Notes: generated from the letters alone by a model not told the origin. A stretch of 13,260 nucleotides of DNA from Paracoccaceae bacterium (GCA_023260935.1 JALQTL010000214.1:1-13260), one strand, 5' to 3'; shown: positions 1 through 6,785, numbered from the stretch's first letter. Made by a program: numbers and translations.

Positions 1-674
1 GGGATCAGCGCCGAGGCCATGATGGCAACTATCAGGATCAGGCCCGTCGCCAGCGTCAGCATGCCCGAAGACGGCGCACTGGCTGCGGCCTGGGCAATGG
101 CGGCCAGATCGGCGGTGCCGAACGTCAGCCACAGAAGGGCCATCGCCACCACCAGCGCCAGCGTTGCGGCAACAGTGATCAGCTGCTTCTTCATCGCCGC
201 CCGCCGCGCCAGCGGCCGGTCGGGATAGAACAGGATCAGTTTGTTCAGCGCCAGAGACATGATCAGCCAGCCCGCCAGCAGATGCAGCAGGTTGCCCGCG
301 CTGACCAGCAGAAGCACCCCTGCCAGCGTGACCGACATCCAGCCCATGAAGGCCGCGTGCCGGCCTTCGCCGTCCAGCGCGCGCCGGGCAAAGCGCAAGA
401 CCACCCAGCCCACCAGCGACACGGTTGCCGCCATGGCCACCGATACCACATCCACCCTAACCTCGGGGCCCAGATCGCCAAGGCCTGCTGTCGAAAGCGT
501 CAGCGGCCCGCGAAGGGCCAGAAGCCCCCCGCCCAGCACCGATACTGCCAGCCCCAGCAGGGCCAGCCCTTCGGGAAAGCGCAGCGCGAGGCCCCCGCGC
601 GGCACCGGGCGCGTCAGCAGCCACAGGGCCGCAAGGCCGAAGCCCAGAATGGGAAGGATGGCAAGATACAGCAT
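1..674 (-). CDS. dabB: DabB-like NADH dehydrogenase subunit 5 family membrane protein, 5' part only
   Basis: The frame is open from an ATG at 674 to the window edge (224 codons, no stop), so the 3' part lies before base 1. The protein is very hydrophobic, with membrane segments near residues 1-20, 36-54, 77-94, 109-145, 164-184 and 205-224. Residues 87-101 (SLVGWVVLRFARRAL) and 141-163 (including NKLILFYPDRP and RRAAMKK) match my memory of the proton-conducting NDH-5/DabB family rather than ordinary NuoL. The NuoL GWE motif reads G-W-L here (residues 135-137), so the antiporter glutamate is absent at that place. DabB pairs with DabA (DUF2309) in energy-coupled CO2/bicarbonate uptake. The divergent LysR gene fits such loci. 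A GGGGG stretch about 5 bases upstream could serve for ribosome binding. A NuoL or Mrp-type subunit is the alternative. Confidence 0.72.
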   Translation of the reverse strand, partial: MLYLAILPILGFGLAALWLLTRPVPRGGLALRFPEGLALLGLAVSVLGGGLLALRGPLTLSTAGLGDLGPEVRVDVVSVAMAATVSLVGWVVLRFARRALDGEGRHAAFMGWMSVTLAGVLLLVSAGNLLHLLAGWLIMSLALNKLILFYPDRPLARRAAMKKQLITVAATLALVVAMALLWLTFGTADLAAIAQAAASAPSSGMLTLATGLILIVAIMASALI

Positions 675-739
675 GATGACCCCCGGTAATGTCAGCGCGT
701 GATGCCAGCACGGGCTGGCAAGGCCTGATACCCCGCTGC

Positions 740-792
740 CAAGCAAACAGGAAATTCATTGTTTTTGTAAAAACGTTCTATTAAATAGAACT
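740..792. promoter_or_regulatory. AT-rich divergent promoter/operator between dabB-like gene and LysR gene
   Basis: The 118 bases between the divergent starts (675-792) turn sharply AT-rich from about 740. Two perfect inverted repeats abut each other. The first, 761-774, is GTTTTT-gt-AAAAAC. The second, 775-791, is GTTCTAT-taa-ATAGAAC. The second contains TCTATTAAATAGA (777-789), a textbook T-N11-A LysR box with dyad symmetry. It ends one base before the LysR ATG, so bound regulator would block its own gene. On the leftward strand a TTTACA hexamer (771-766) could be a -35 element for the dabB-like gene, but I see no convincing -10 at the right spacing, as is common for activator-dependent promoters. 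Binding by this LysR protein is inferred from position. Confidence 0.65.
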
Positions 793-1662
793 ATGGCCGA
801 TCTGAACTATCACCATCTGCGGTATTTCCGCGAAGTGGCGCGCGAAGGGAACCTGACCCGCGCCGCCGCCCGGCTGAACCTTTCGCAATCGGCCTTGTCG
901 ATCCAGATCAAGCTGCTGGAGGATCGTCTGGGCACGCTGCTGTTTGATCGCAGTGGCCGGCAGATGGTGCTGACCGAAGCGGGGCGCATCGCGCTGGATC
1001 ATGCCGACCGGATCTTTGGCACGGGGCAGGAGCTCTTGGCCACGCTGCAACGCACAACGGCATCGCGGGCGCCGTTGCGGGTGGGGGCGCTTTCTACCTT
1101 GTCGCGTAACTTCCAGCTCAATTTCCTGCGCCCGGTTCTGCGCGATCATCAGGTGGACCTGCTCCTGAAATCGGGGAACGAGGCACTTTTGCTGGAGGAT
1201 CTGAAGTCACTGGCGCTGGATGTGGTGCTGACCACGGCCCCCCCGCGGCGCGAGGAGGGGGCGGATTTCACCGCACAGCGCATCGCCGAACAGCCCGTGG
1301 CCATTCACGGCCATCCCGGCCGGTTCCGCCATGCCAGCTTGCGCGATCTGCTGTTGAACGAACCGGTGATCCTGCCCACCGAAAGCTCTATCCGCACGGG
1401 GTTCGAGGCGCTGGTGGCCGGCCTTGGCATCCGCCCGCGGATCGTGGCCGATGTCGATGACATGGCGATGGTGCGCCTTCTGGCGCGGGAAGATGCCGGC
1501 CTTGCCATCGCCCCATCGGTCGTTCTGGCCGATGAGATCGCCTCGGGCATGCTGGCAAGTTCGGGGTTTGACCTCGATCTGGTGGAAAGCTTCTATGCCG
1601 TGACCGTGCCCCGGAATTTCCCTCACCCGGCCCTGGCGGGTTTGCTGGCGGCCGCGGTTTAG
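793..1662 (+). CDS. LysR-family transcriptional regulator (NhaR-like)
   Basis: This is a DNA-binding regulator of 289 residues, a normal length for the family. The N-terminal winged helix-turn-helix covers residues 5-62, with the recognition region AARLNLSQSALSIQIKLLE at 25-43, followed by a linker helix. The effector-binding half starts near residue 95 (LRVGALSTLSRNFQLNFL). The opening NYHHLRYFREVAREG resembles NhaR-type LysR proteins. It is divergent from the dabB-like gene, and LysR regulators of that kind are known beside inorganic-carbon uptake genes, so regulation of that operon is the best guess. No good ribosome binding site precedes the ATG and the operator dyad ends one base upstream, so the message may be nearly leaderless. 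The TAG stop overlaps the TAA stop of the convergent gene. The effector is unknown. Confidence 0.9.
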   Translation: MADLNYHHLRYFREVAREGNLTRAAARLNLSQSALSIQIKLLEDRLGTLLFDRSGRQMVLTEAGRIALDHADRIFGTGQELLATLQRTTASRAPLRVGALSTLSRNFQLNFLRPVLRDHQVDLLLKSGNEALLLEDLKSLALDVVLTTAPPRREEGADFTAQRIAEQPVAIHGHPGRFRHASLRDLLLNEPVILPTESSIRTGFEALVAGLGIRPRIVADVDDMAMVRLLAREDAGLAIAPSVVLADEIASGMLASSGFDLDLVESFYAVTVPRNFPHPALAGLLAAAV

Positions 1663-2612
1663 GGGGCGGCGAGGGCCTTCGGCCCAAGGGCGGCGATCCG
1701 CGCCCGGAACCTTTCGGCGCCGGTCACGATATGGTCAAGGATTGTCCTGACAGCCCAGTGCCGTTCTTCCAGATCATAGGGCACGACGCGCGAATGGGTA
1801 TGGGCAAAGGTGCCGATGCGTTGATGATAGAGCTTTGCCAGCTTGGGGTAGCCAAAGGCCTCGGACATGGCGGAAAGCACCAGAAAGGTATCCAGTTCGT
1901 CTGCCAGATCGGGGTGGGCATGCCCGTGGTCATAAAGCCAGCGGTAAAGATCCGGGTGAAAGTTGTTCATCACCCCGGAAAACCCCTTGCCGCCAGCCTG
2001 CATCACCGGCCAGGCGGTGGCGGCATTGGCGTTGTTGATGGCAAGGGGGGTGCCCTTCACCAGTTCGATGCGGCGCTTGACGGTGGGCAGGTCGCAGGCC
2101 ACGTCCTTCAAGAAGGCAAACCGCCCGCTTTCGGCGCACCAGCGCAATTCGGCATCGGTCAGCAGGCGGCGATAGGGGGCCGGGCATTCGTAAAGCCCAT
2201 AGGTCAGATCGCCCGGCAGGGCCGCCATCAGCGCCTTCAGCCGGCCCATGAAGGCGTCAGAGCCTTCGTCGGGGCCAGCCAGCCGGTTGGTGACCAGAAC
2301 CACCGCATCCACCCCCGTTGACGCCATCACTGCCAGTTCGTGATGCTGATCATCGGCGCTGTCAGAAATATGCCCCGACGCCACCACCGGAACCCGCCCG
2401 GCCACCCGCTCGACGGTAAAGCGGGCCAGATCGCGGCGTTCATCCAGCGACAGGCGTTGCATTTCCGAAGATTGGCAGACGGCGAAAAGGCCGCTGGCAC
2501 CATGCGCCAGATACCATTCGATCAGCCGCGCGTAGCCGTCCCAATCGATCCGGTCTTCGGGGGTGAAGGGCGTCAGGACGACGGGGAAGATGCCGGTCAT
2601 GGGGTGCGTCAT
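1659..2612 (-). CDS. Dihydrodipicolinate synthase-family aldolase/dehydratase
   Basis: A class I (Schiff-base) (beta/alpha)8-barrel enzyme of 317 residues. It has the family hallmarks: a Schiff-base lysine in FLKD (Lys169), the catalytic tyrosine in YECP (Tyr141), and a carboxylate-binding loop CQSSE (46-50) where DapA has GTTGE. The glycine of that loop is replaced by glutamine, so it is not an ordinary DapA. Relatives split or dehydrate 2-keto-3-deoxy sugar acids or sialic acid using the keto acid as Schiff-base partner. It is the last gene of the TRAP operon, 34 bases after dctM, so the imported acid or its product is the likely substrate. AAAGGA lies about 11 bases before the ATG at 2612; an in-frame ATG at codon 5 (2600) is an alternative start. 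Specificity cannot be assigned; 2-keto-3-deoxyarabonate is one candidate because of the neighbouring operon. Confidence 0.85.
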   Translation of the reverse strand: MTHPMTGIFPVVLTPFTPEDRIDWDGYARLIEWYLAHGASGLFAVCQSSEMQRLSLDERRDLARFTVERVAGRVPVVASGHISDSADDQHHELAVMASTGVDAVVLVTNRLAGPDEGSDAFMGRLKALMAALPGDLTYGLYECPAPYRRLLTDAELRWCAESGRFAFLKDVACDLPTVKRRIELVKGTPLAINNANAATAWPVMQAGGKGFSGVMNNFHPDLYRWLYDHGHAHPDLADELDTFLVLSAMSEAFGYPKLAKLYHQRIGTFAHTHSRVVPYDLEERHWAVRTILDHIVTGAERFRARIAALGPKALAAP

Positions 2613-2646
2613 GGCAGAGGTGTCCTTTGGAAGGCGGCAGCGACCG

Positions 2647-3942
2647 TCAGCCGGGATAGCCGAAGGCCCGCGGCAGCCAGAGCGTGATGCCGGGAAACAG
2701 GATCAGAAGCAGCAGCGCCGCCACCAGCACCAGAAGGAAGGGCCAGATCTCGCGGATCATCTCGGCCAGAGGGATGCGGGTGACGGCGTTGATGACGAAC
2801 AGCAGCATGCCATACGGCGGGGTAATCAGGCCGATCATCGTGTTTACCACCGCGACCACGCCGAAATGCACCAGATCCACCCCCAGCTCCCGACAGGTGG
2901 GCAGGAACAGCGGGATGATGACAAGGATGATGGTCGATGCGTCCAGCAGGCAGCCAAGGATCAAAAGCAGAAGGTTGACCCCCAGAAGGAACATGAGGGG
3001 CGAGACATCAAGCTTCACCAGCCAGTCCGCCACCAGATCAGGGATGTTTTCCGATGCCACCACATAATTCAGGATCAGCGCCCCGCCGATCACCAGCCCG
3101 ACTGCCGCCGATGACCGCGCGCTGGTTACAAGGATATCGACAAAGGCCCGCAGGCTGAGTGCGCGGTAGAAGACGGCCGCGAGGATGAGCGCGTAAAAGG
3201 CGGCAATCGCGGCGGCCTCGGTCGGTGTGGTGATGCCGCCATAGATGCCATAAAGCAAGATCGCAGGCATCAACAGGGCCGGGCCTGCATCCAGCGTCAG
3301 CCGCGGGAGTTCATGGGCCGGCACCGGCGCCTCCAGACCAAAGCCGCGCCGATGGGCAATGAAGCCGTTCATCGCCATCAGCACGACGCCCATCAGAACG
3401 CCGGGCAGGATGCCCCCCAGAAAAAGGAAGCCGATCGAACTGTTGGATACCAGCGCGTAAAGCACCATGGGGATCGATGGCGGAATGATCGGCCCGATGG
3501 TGGCCGATGCGGCGGTGATCGCGGCCGCATAGCCCCGGGTGTAATGGCCCGATTTCACCATCATCTCGATGATCAGCTTGCCGATGCCCGCGGCATCGGC
3601 CACCGCAGAACCCGACATGCCCGAAAAGATCAGCGAGGCGACTACATTCACATGCCCCAGCCCGCCGCGGAACCGGCCCACAAGCGCCACGCAGAAGCGC
3701 AAAAGCCGGTCTGAAATCGTGCCCGCGTTCATGATGTTCGACGCCACGATGAACAGCGGGACCGCCAGCAGGATGTAACTTTGGTAAAGCCCATCCACCA
3801 GCACCTTGCCCGCCACCCCGATGCTTTGCCCCGCCGCCGCCAGATAGGCCAGCGACGCAATCAGGATCGCATGGGCGATCGGCGCCCCCAGTGCCGCCAC
3901 CACCAACAGCACACACAGGCATAGAAGAAAGGCCAGCGTCAT
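2647..3942 (-). CDS. dctM: TRAP transporter large membrane subunit DctM
   Basis: The 431-residue protein is the usual size for the transport subunit of a tripartite ATP-independent periplasmic (TRAP) system, which brings in organic acids with sodium. About a dozen membrane helices run through it. Family motifs are visible: IFSGMSGSAVADAAGIG (105-121), TIGPIIPPSIPMVLYA (148-163), the GGITTPTEAAA region near 235-245, and GLITPPYGMLLFV near the C-terminus. The two proline-rich re-entrant repeats place it firmly in the DctM/SiaM family. Its ATG overlaps the TGA of dctQ by four bases (ATGA), a sign of translational coupling and matched membrane-subunit amounts. Confidence 0.95.
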   Translation of the reverse strand: MTLAFLLCLCVLLVVAALGAPIAHAILIASLAYLAAAGQSIGVAGKVLVDGLYQSYILLAVPLFIVASNIMNAGTISDRLLRFCVALVGRFRGGLGHVNVVASLIFSGMSGSAVADAAGIGKLIIEMMVKSGHYTRGYAAAITAASATIGPIIPPSIPMVLYALVSNSSIGFLFLGGILPGVLMGVVLMAMNGFIAHRRGFGLEAPVPAHELPRLTLDAGPALLMPAILLYGIYGGITTPTEAAAIAAFYALILAAVFYRALSLRAFVDILVTSARSSAAVGLVIGGALILNYVVASENIPDLVADWLVKLDVSPLMFLLGVNLLLLILGCLLDASTIILVIIPLFLPTCRELGVDLVHFGVVAVVNTMIGLITPPYGMLLFVINAVTRIPLAEMIREIWPFLLVLVAALLLLILFPGITLWLPRAFGYPG

Positions 3943-4496
3943 GGGCTTGCCTTGTCATCCGGGGGGGCGTCATCCACGCCATGCCGGAACGCCCGCCAGA
4001 CCTGCCACAAATAGCCCGCCGGCACCGCGATCAGAAACAGGACATAAACCAGATAGACATCGCGCATCCGGATCCAGTCACCGAAAAGCTGCGCCAGCGT
4101 GGCCGTTTTCTTCAGCCGCAGGATGGCAAATCTTTCCCATGTCGGCGCGATCGAGGCCAGAAGGCCCCCTGCAATCACCAGCCCCAGCACGATCACCACC
4201 CATCGCCTCACGGCAGGGGGCAGGCGCAGGTAAAGTATGTCGAAGGTAACATGGTCATGCAGCCGCAGGATGAAGGAATTGCCCCAGAAGATCAGCCAGA
4301 CCCACAGCGCAAGGCAGAATTCCAGCGTCCAGCCGAAATGCCCCGGTTCCAGCCAGGGCAGCGTTTCCGCCACCCAGTCCAGCCGTGCGGTATACCGGAC
4401 CACCACCTGAAGCACAAAGGTGCCAAACATCGCCGCCATCATCAGCGCGGCCACGATCTCGGCAAAACGTGTCAGGCTTTGGGAAAGACGTGCCAC
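3939..4496 (-). CDS. dctQ: TRAP transporter small membrane subunit DctQ
   Basis: A 185-residue protein with four predicted membrane helices (about residues 12-34, 55-75, 96-116 and 148-167) separated by short charged loops. The pattern ALWVWLIFWGNSFILRLHDHVTFD near 63-86 is typical of DctQ: a membrane segment followed by a polar stretch. It partners DctM in the membrane. The start chosen is GTG at 4496, preceded by GAGGG at 4507-4503 with six bases of spacing. An ATG slightly upstream (ATGACGAGG) is in another frame and is not the start. Sequence conservation in this family is low, so the call rests on size, topology and position between dctP and dctM. Confidence 0.9.
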   Translation of the reverse strand: MARLSQSLTRFAEIVAALMMAAMFGTFVLQVVVRYTARLDWVAETLPWLEPGHFGWTLEFCLALWVWLIFWGNSFILRLHDHVTFDILYLRLPPAVRRWVVIVLGLVIAGGLLASIAPTWERFAILRLKKTATLAQLFGDWIRMRDVYLVYVLFLIAVPAGYLWQVWRAFRHGVDDAPPDDKASP

Positions 4497-4527
4497 CGGC
4501 GGCCCTCGTCATCAGGTCGGTCGTCGT

Positions 4528-4562
4528 GCAAAAATCGGGCGGCAGACCGCAGCCTGCCGCCC
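4528..4562 (-). terminator. Stem-loop with T-run between dctP and dctQ (attenuator-like)
   Basis: Read leftward, a perfect 9-base-pair stem GGGCGGCAG/CTGCCGCCC (4562-4554 with 4545-4537) encloses an 8-base loop and is followed by GA and five T (4534-4530). It begins 12 bases after the dctP stop and ends about 30 bases before the dctQ start. The shape is that of an intrinsic terminator with a short T-tract, or an mRNA 3'-end stabiliser. Either would give more binding protein than membrane subunits from one operon. Full termination is unlikely because dctQ and dctM have no other visible promoter. Confidence 0.7.
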
Positions 4563-4574
4563 TGTGGCGCAAGA

Positions 4575-5591
4575 TCAGTTGCCCAGGGCGTTGATCTTTT
4601 CCAGCACCCCTTCGGGCCAGGATTTCGCGAATTCGGACCCCACATATTGGGCCTGCACATGGTCGCGGAAGGCCTTGAGGTCGGGTTCGTAGATGTCCAG
4701 ACCCTGATCCTTCAGGAAGGTCACCAGCTCTTCCTCTTTCTTCAGCTGTGCCTGACGGCCGGTTTCGGCGGCGTCATCGGCGGCCTTCTGCACCACGGCC
4801 TGCTGTTCGGGCGTCAGCTTGTCCCAGACGGCCTTGGAAAAGGCGATATAGTTCAGGTCCACCAGATGAGAGGTCAGGCTGACCTGCTTTGTCACCTCGT
4901 AGAACTTGGCATCCACCACAGTGGGCAGCGGGTTGTCCTGCCCGTCGACCGACCCGGTCTGAAGCGCGGTATAGATTTCGGTAAAGGCCATCGGCGTGGG
5001 GTTCGCGCCCAGGGCCTTGCCCAGGAACTGCCAGGCATCGCTGCCCGGCATGCGCAGGTTGACACCTGCCAGATCGGCGGGGGTCATCACATTGCGTTCT
5101 GACCGGGGGAAGCGCAGGTTCACATGGCGCCGGCCCAGATACATCACGCTCAGAAGCTTCACGCCCAGCTCGTCCTCGACCTTTTTCTTGAACGGGTCCA
5201 TCAGCGGATCGTTGAAGACGCGCACCTGATGGGCGGCATCCTGATGCACATAGCCCGTGGCGAAGATCGAGAATTCGGGGAAGAAATTGGCCAGTTCCTG
5301 TGCCGAGGCGATGGACATTTCCAGATCGCCCGCCGCAATAGCCTCAAGTTCCGACCCTTGGGCCACGAGCGAGGCGTTGTAATGCGGCTGATAGTCCGCA
5401 AAGCCGGCAACTGCCGGTCCGAAGACGCCCGCCAACGCAAGCGACCGCTGGTCGCTGTCCGACGCAGGCGTCGACATCCGCAGCACGATCTTGTCCTGGG
5501 CAAGGCCGGGCAGGGGCAATCCGGCGCCCACCCCCACAACAAAGGCGCCGGCAAGGCCAAGGGCTGCGCGGCGCGTGAGTTTGTCAATCAT
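4575..5591 (-). CDS. dctP: TRAP transporter substrate-binding protein DctP
   Basis: The periplasmic solute receptor of the TRAP system, 338 residues. The N-terminus is an export signal: MIDKLTRRAALGLAG, a hydrophobic run, then LPGLA-QD with likely cleavage after residue 31. The twin arginines at 7-8 resemble a Tat signal, but the motif is imperfect. The mature part begins KIVLRMSTPASDSD. Arg180 in GVNLRMPGSDAW matches the arginine that salt-bridges the ligand carboxylate in this family. PMAFTEIYTALQTGSVDGQDN (200-220) is the family core. The start at 5591 is chosen because GGGAGGA (5602-5596) lies four bases before it and the signal peptide starts there; reading further upstream adds 27 residues with no signal character. 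The ligand is probably a carboxylic or sugar acid; its identity is not readable. Confidence 0.94.
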   Translation of the reverse strand: MIDKLTRRAALGLAGAFVVGVGAGLPLPGLAQDKIVLRMSTPASDSDQRSLALAGVFGPAVAGFADYQPHYNASLVAQGSELEAIAAGDLEMSIASAQELANFFPEFSIFATGYVHQDAAHQVRVFNDPLMDPFKKKVEDELGVKLLSVMYLGRRHVNLRFPRSERNVMTPADLAGVNLRMPGSDAWQFLGKALGANPTPMAFTEIYTALQTGSVDGQDNPLPTVVDAKFYEVTKQVSLTSHLVDLNYIAFSKAVWDKLTPEQQAVVQKAADDAAETGRQAQLKKEEELVTFLKDQGLDIYEPDLKAFRDHVQAQYVGSEFAKSWPEGVLEKINALGN

Positions 5592-5595
5592 CGTA

Positions 5596-5602
5596 TCCTC
5601 CC
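5596..5602 (-). promoter_or_regulatory. Ribosome binding site of dctP
   Basis: GGGAGGA on the leftward strand, four bases before the ATG at 5591. It fixes the start at the signal peptide MIDKLTRR rather than at the longer frame that opens 27 codons earlier. Confidence 0.8.
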
Positions 5603-5710
5603 GTCTGATGGTCTTTTCATGGGCGTCTTCGGGTGCCTTTTGCGCACCGCCGGTTTGCCGCACCCCACCCAAGCATAAGGGGCCGCCGCATCCGTGCTTA
5701 TCGAATCCTC

Positions 5711-5724
5711 GCTAACATGTTAGC
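5711..5724. promoter_or_regulatory. Palindromic operator candidate for the GntR regulator
   Basis: GCTAACATGTTAGC is a perfect 14-base palindrome in the 136-base gap between divergent dctP and the GntR-family gene, ending three bases before the regulator's ATG. GntR/FCD proteins bind such short dyads as dimers. Its place suggests autoregulation and control of the divergent TRAP operon. For the leftward dctP promoter, a weak TATGCT box can be picked out about 40 bases further on, but no clear -35 element; that promoter is a guess. The rest of the gap shows no other structure. Confidence 0.7.
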
Positions 5725-5727
5725 TGG

Positions 5728-6516
5728 ATGTTATCAACGATGGGAAGGTATTCTGGCATCTTGGAAGAAAGTTCATCGAAGGGAAGTGGGCTGCGCAGGG
5801 GCCGTGCGGGACCGGCGGCCGGGGGATCGCTGCGCGAGGCGGCCTATCGGCGGATCGAGGATCTGTTGAACACCGGCGCGCTGCGGCCCGGTCAGATCAT
5901 CTCGCAGCGCGAACTTGTGGCGCTTACGGATACCACGCTGGGATCGGTGCGCGAAGCCGTGCCCCGGTTTGAAGCCGAAGGCTTGCTGAAGACCCTGCCG
6001 CAGCGCGGGTTGATGGTGCCCAGCCTTGATCCGGCCTTTGTGGGCGATGCCTATCAGATGCGCCGCCTTATCGAGCTTGCCGCCCTTGCGGCGCTGGTGG
6101 ATGCAAAAGGCATGGCCCTTGTGACGGGCTGGATCGGTTGGCACGAGGCGGCACTTGTGCAGATGGCGGGGCTTTCACCCGCCGAGCAGGCGGATTTTCT
6201 GGACCGGCTTCAGCGCTTTGACTGGCAGATGCACACGACGGCGGTGCAGCACATGGGCAACCGGCTGATTGCCAATGTCTACCGCGTCACCGCCATCAAG
6301 ATCCGCATGGCGGTGCAACAGCGTATCCGGGTGACTTTCGGCAATGCGCAACGCGTCATTGCCGAACATCTGGCGATCCTGCAACCACTGGCCCGGGGCG
6401 ATCTGGCCCGGGCGCAAGAGGCCATGGGCTTTCATCTGGACAATTCGCTTGCCATTGCCCTTGGCGGGCAGGCAAGGCCGGAGCCGCGTGAAGATCAAAC
6501 CGGGGGCAGCGCCTGA
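5728..6516 (+). CDS. GntR-family (FCD/FadR subfamily) transcriptional regulator
   Basis: A 262-residue ligand-responsive repressor or activator. A basic, low-complexity extension (residues 1-33) precedes the winged helix-turn-helix at 34-99 (SLREAAYRRIEDLL, PGQIISQRELVALTDTTLGSVREAVPRFEAEGLLKTLPQRGLMV). The FCD effector domain follows from about 103. Its metal/ligand residues are in place: Asp165-x3-His169, His214 and His236. FCD regulators commonly sense small carboxylates or sugar acids, which suits the divergent TRAP/DHDPS operon. No Shine-Dalgarno is visible before the ATG at 5728. Starts at codon 5 (ATG, 5740) or codon 12 (TTG, 5761) are possible, so the N-terminus is uncertain. The 3' end overlaps the convergent aldehyde dehydrogenase remnant by 22 bases. 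Confidence 0.92.
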   Translation: MLSTMGRYSGILEESSSKGSGLRRGRAGPAAGGSLREAAYRRIEDLLNTGALRPGQIISQRELVALTDTTLGSVREAVPRFEAEGLLKTLPQRGLMVPSLDPAFVGDAYQMRRLIELAALAALVDAKGMALVTGWIGWHEAALVQMAGLSPAEQADFLDRLQRFDWQMHTTAVQHMGNRLIANVYRVTAIKIRMAVQQRIRVTFGNAQRVIAEHLAILQPLARGDLARAQEAMGFHLDNSLAIALGGQARPEPREDQTGGSA

Positions 6517-6767
6517 AACGGGGAAAGCGCCTCTGGCATGTTCTGATAGCACACCGGGCGCAGCCAGCGGCGGATCGACAAGGTGCCGACGGATGTGGCG
6601 CCAAAGTTGGTGCTGGCGGGATAGGGGCCGCCATGCACCATGCCATCGCAGACCTCGTCCCCGGTGCCCACCGCAAAGGCATGGGCCGCCCCATGAGCGG
6701 GAGAGGAGGTAAAGCTTTCCCGTCCGCCGACCCATTCGCCGGCGATCAGATGCTTGACCGTCAGCAT
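6495..6767 (-). pseudogene. Internally deleted NADP-type aldehyde dehydrogenase (2-oxoglutarate-semialdehyde dehydrogenase, araE-like)
   Basis: A 90-residue frame joins the two ends of an aldehyde dehydrogenase that is normally about 500 residues. Residues 1-39 (MLTVKHLIAGEWVGG ... HAFAVGTGDEV) are the N-terminus. Residues 40-74 (CDGMVHGGPYPASTNFG, TSVGTLSIRRWLRPVCYQN) are the C-terminus as I know it from araE-type enzymes that oxidise 2-oxoglutarate semialdehyde to 2-oxoglutarate. The cofactor-binding core, catalytic cysteine and general-base glutamate are all missing. The junction is near 6651-6656, and the frame is kept across it. AAGGGA lies about 8 bases before the ATG, 18 bases after the upstream gene's stop, so it would still be translated. 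The last residues (SPFQALPPV) also depart from the family. It must be inactive as a dehydrogenase; whether the stub has any role is unknown. Confidence 0.88.
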
Positions 6768-6785
6768 GGTGTCTTTCCCTTCGGG

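Noticed and set aside
241..702. Overlapping + strand frames at the left edge
   Set aside because: The opposite strand encodes a long multi-helix membrane protein of known family, open to the window edge, and explains this stretch better.
457..759. A leftward 100-codon frame starting at 759
   Set aside because: It is out of frame with the DabB-like gene and rich in Arg, Gly, Ala and Pro, as expected for a frame-shifted shadow.
1673..1685. GGGCC-TTC-GGCCC hairpin after the LysR stop
   Set aside because: The stem is five base pairs, no T-run follows on either strand, and it lies inside coding sequence of the convergent gene.
3891..5102. A 403-codon + strand frame across dctQ and dctP
   Set aside because: It lies opposite clear TRAP genes, has low-complexity basic sequence, and crosses the operon hairpin.
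5592..5672. Longer dctP frame starting at 5672
   Set aside because: It adds 27 residues before an evident export signal and skips the GGGAGGA ribosome binding site.
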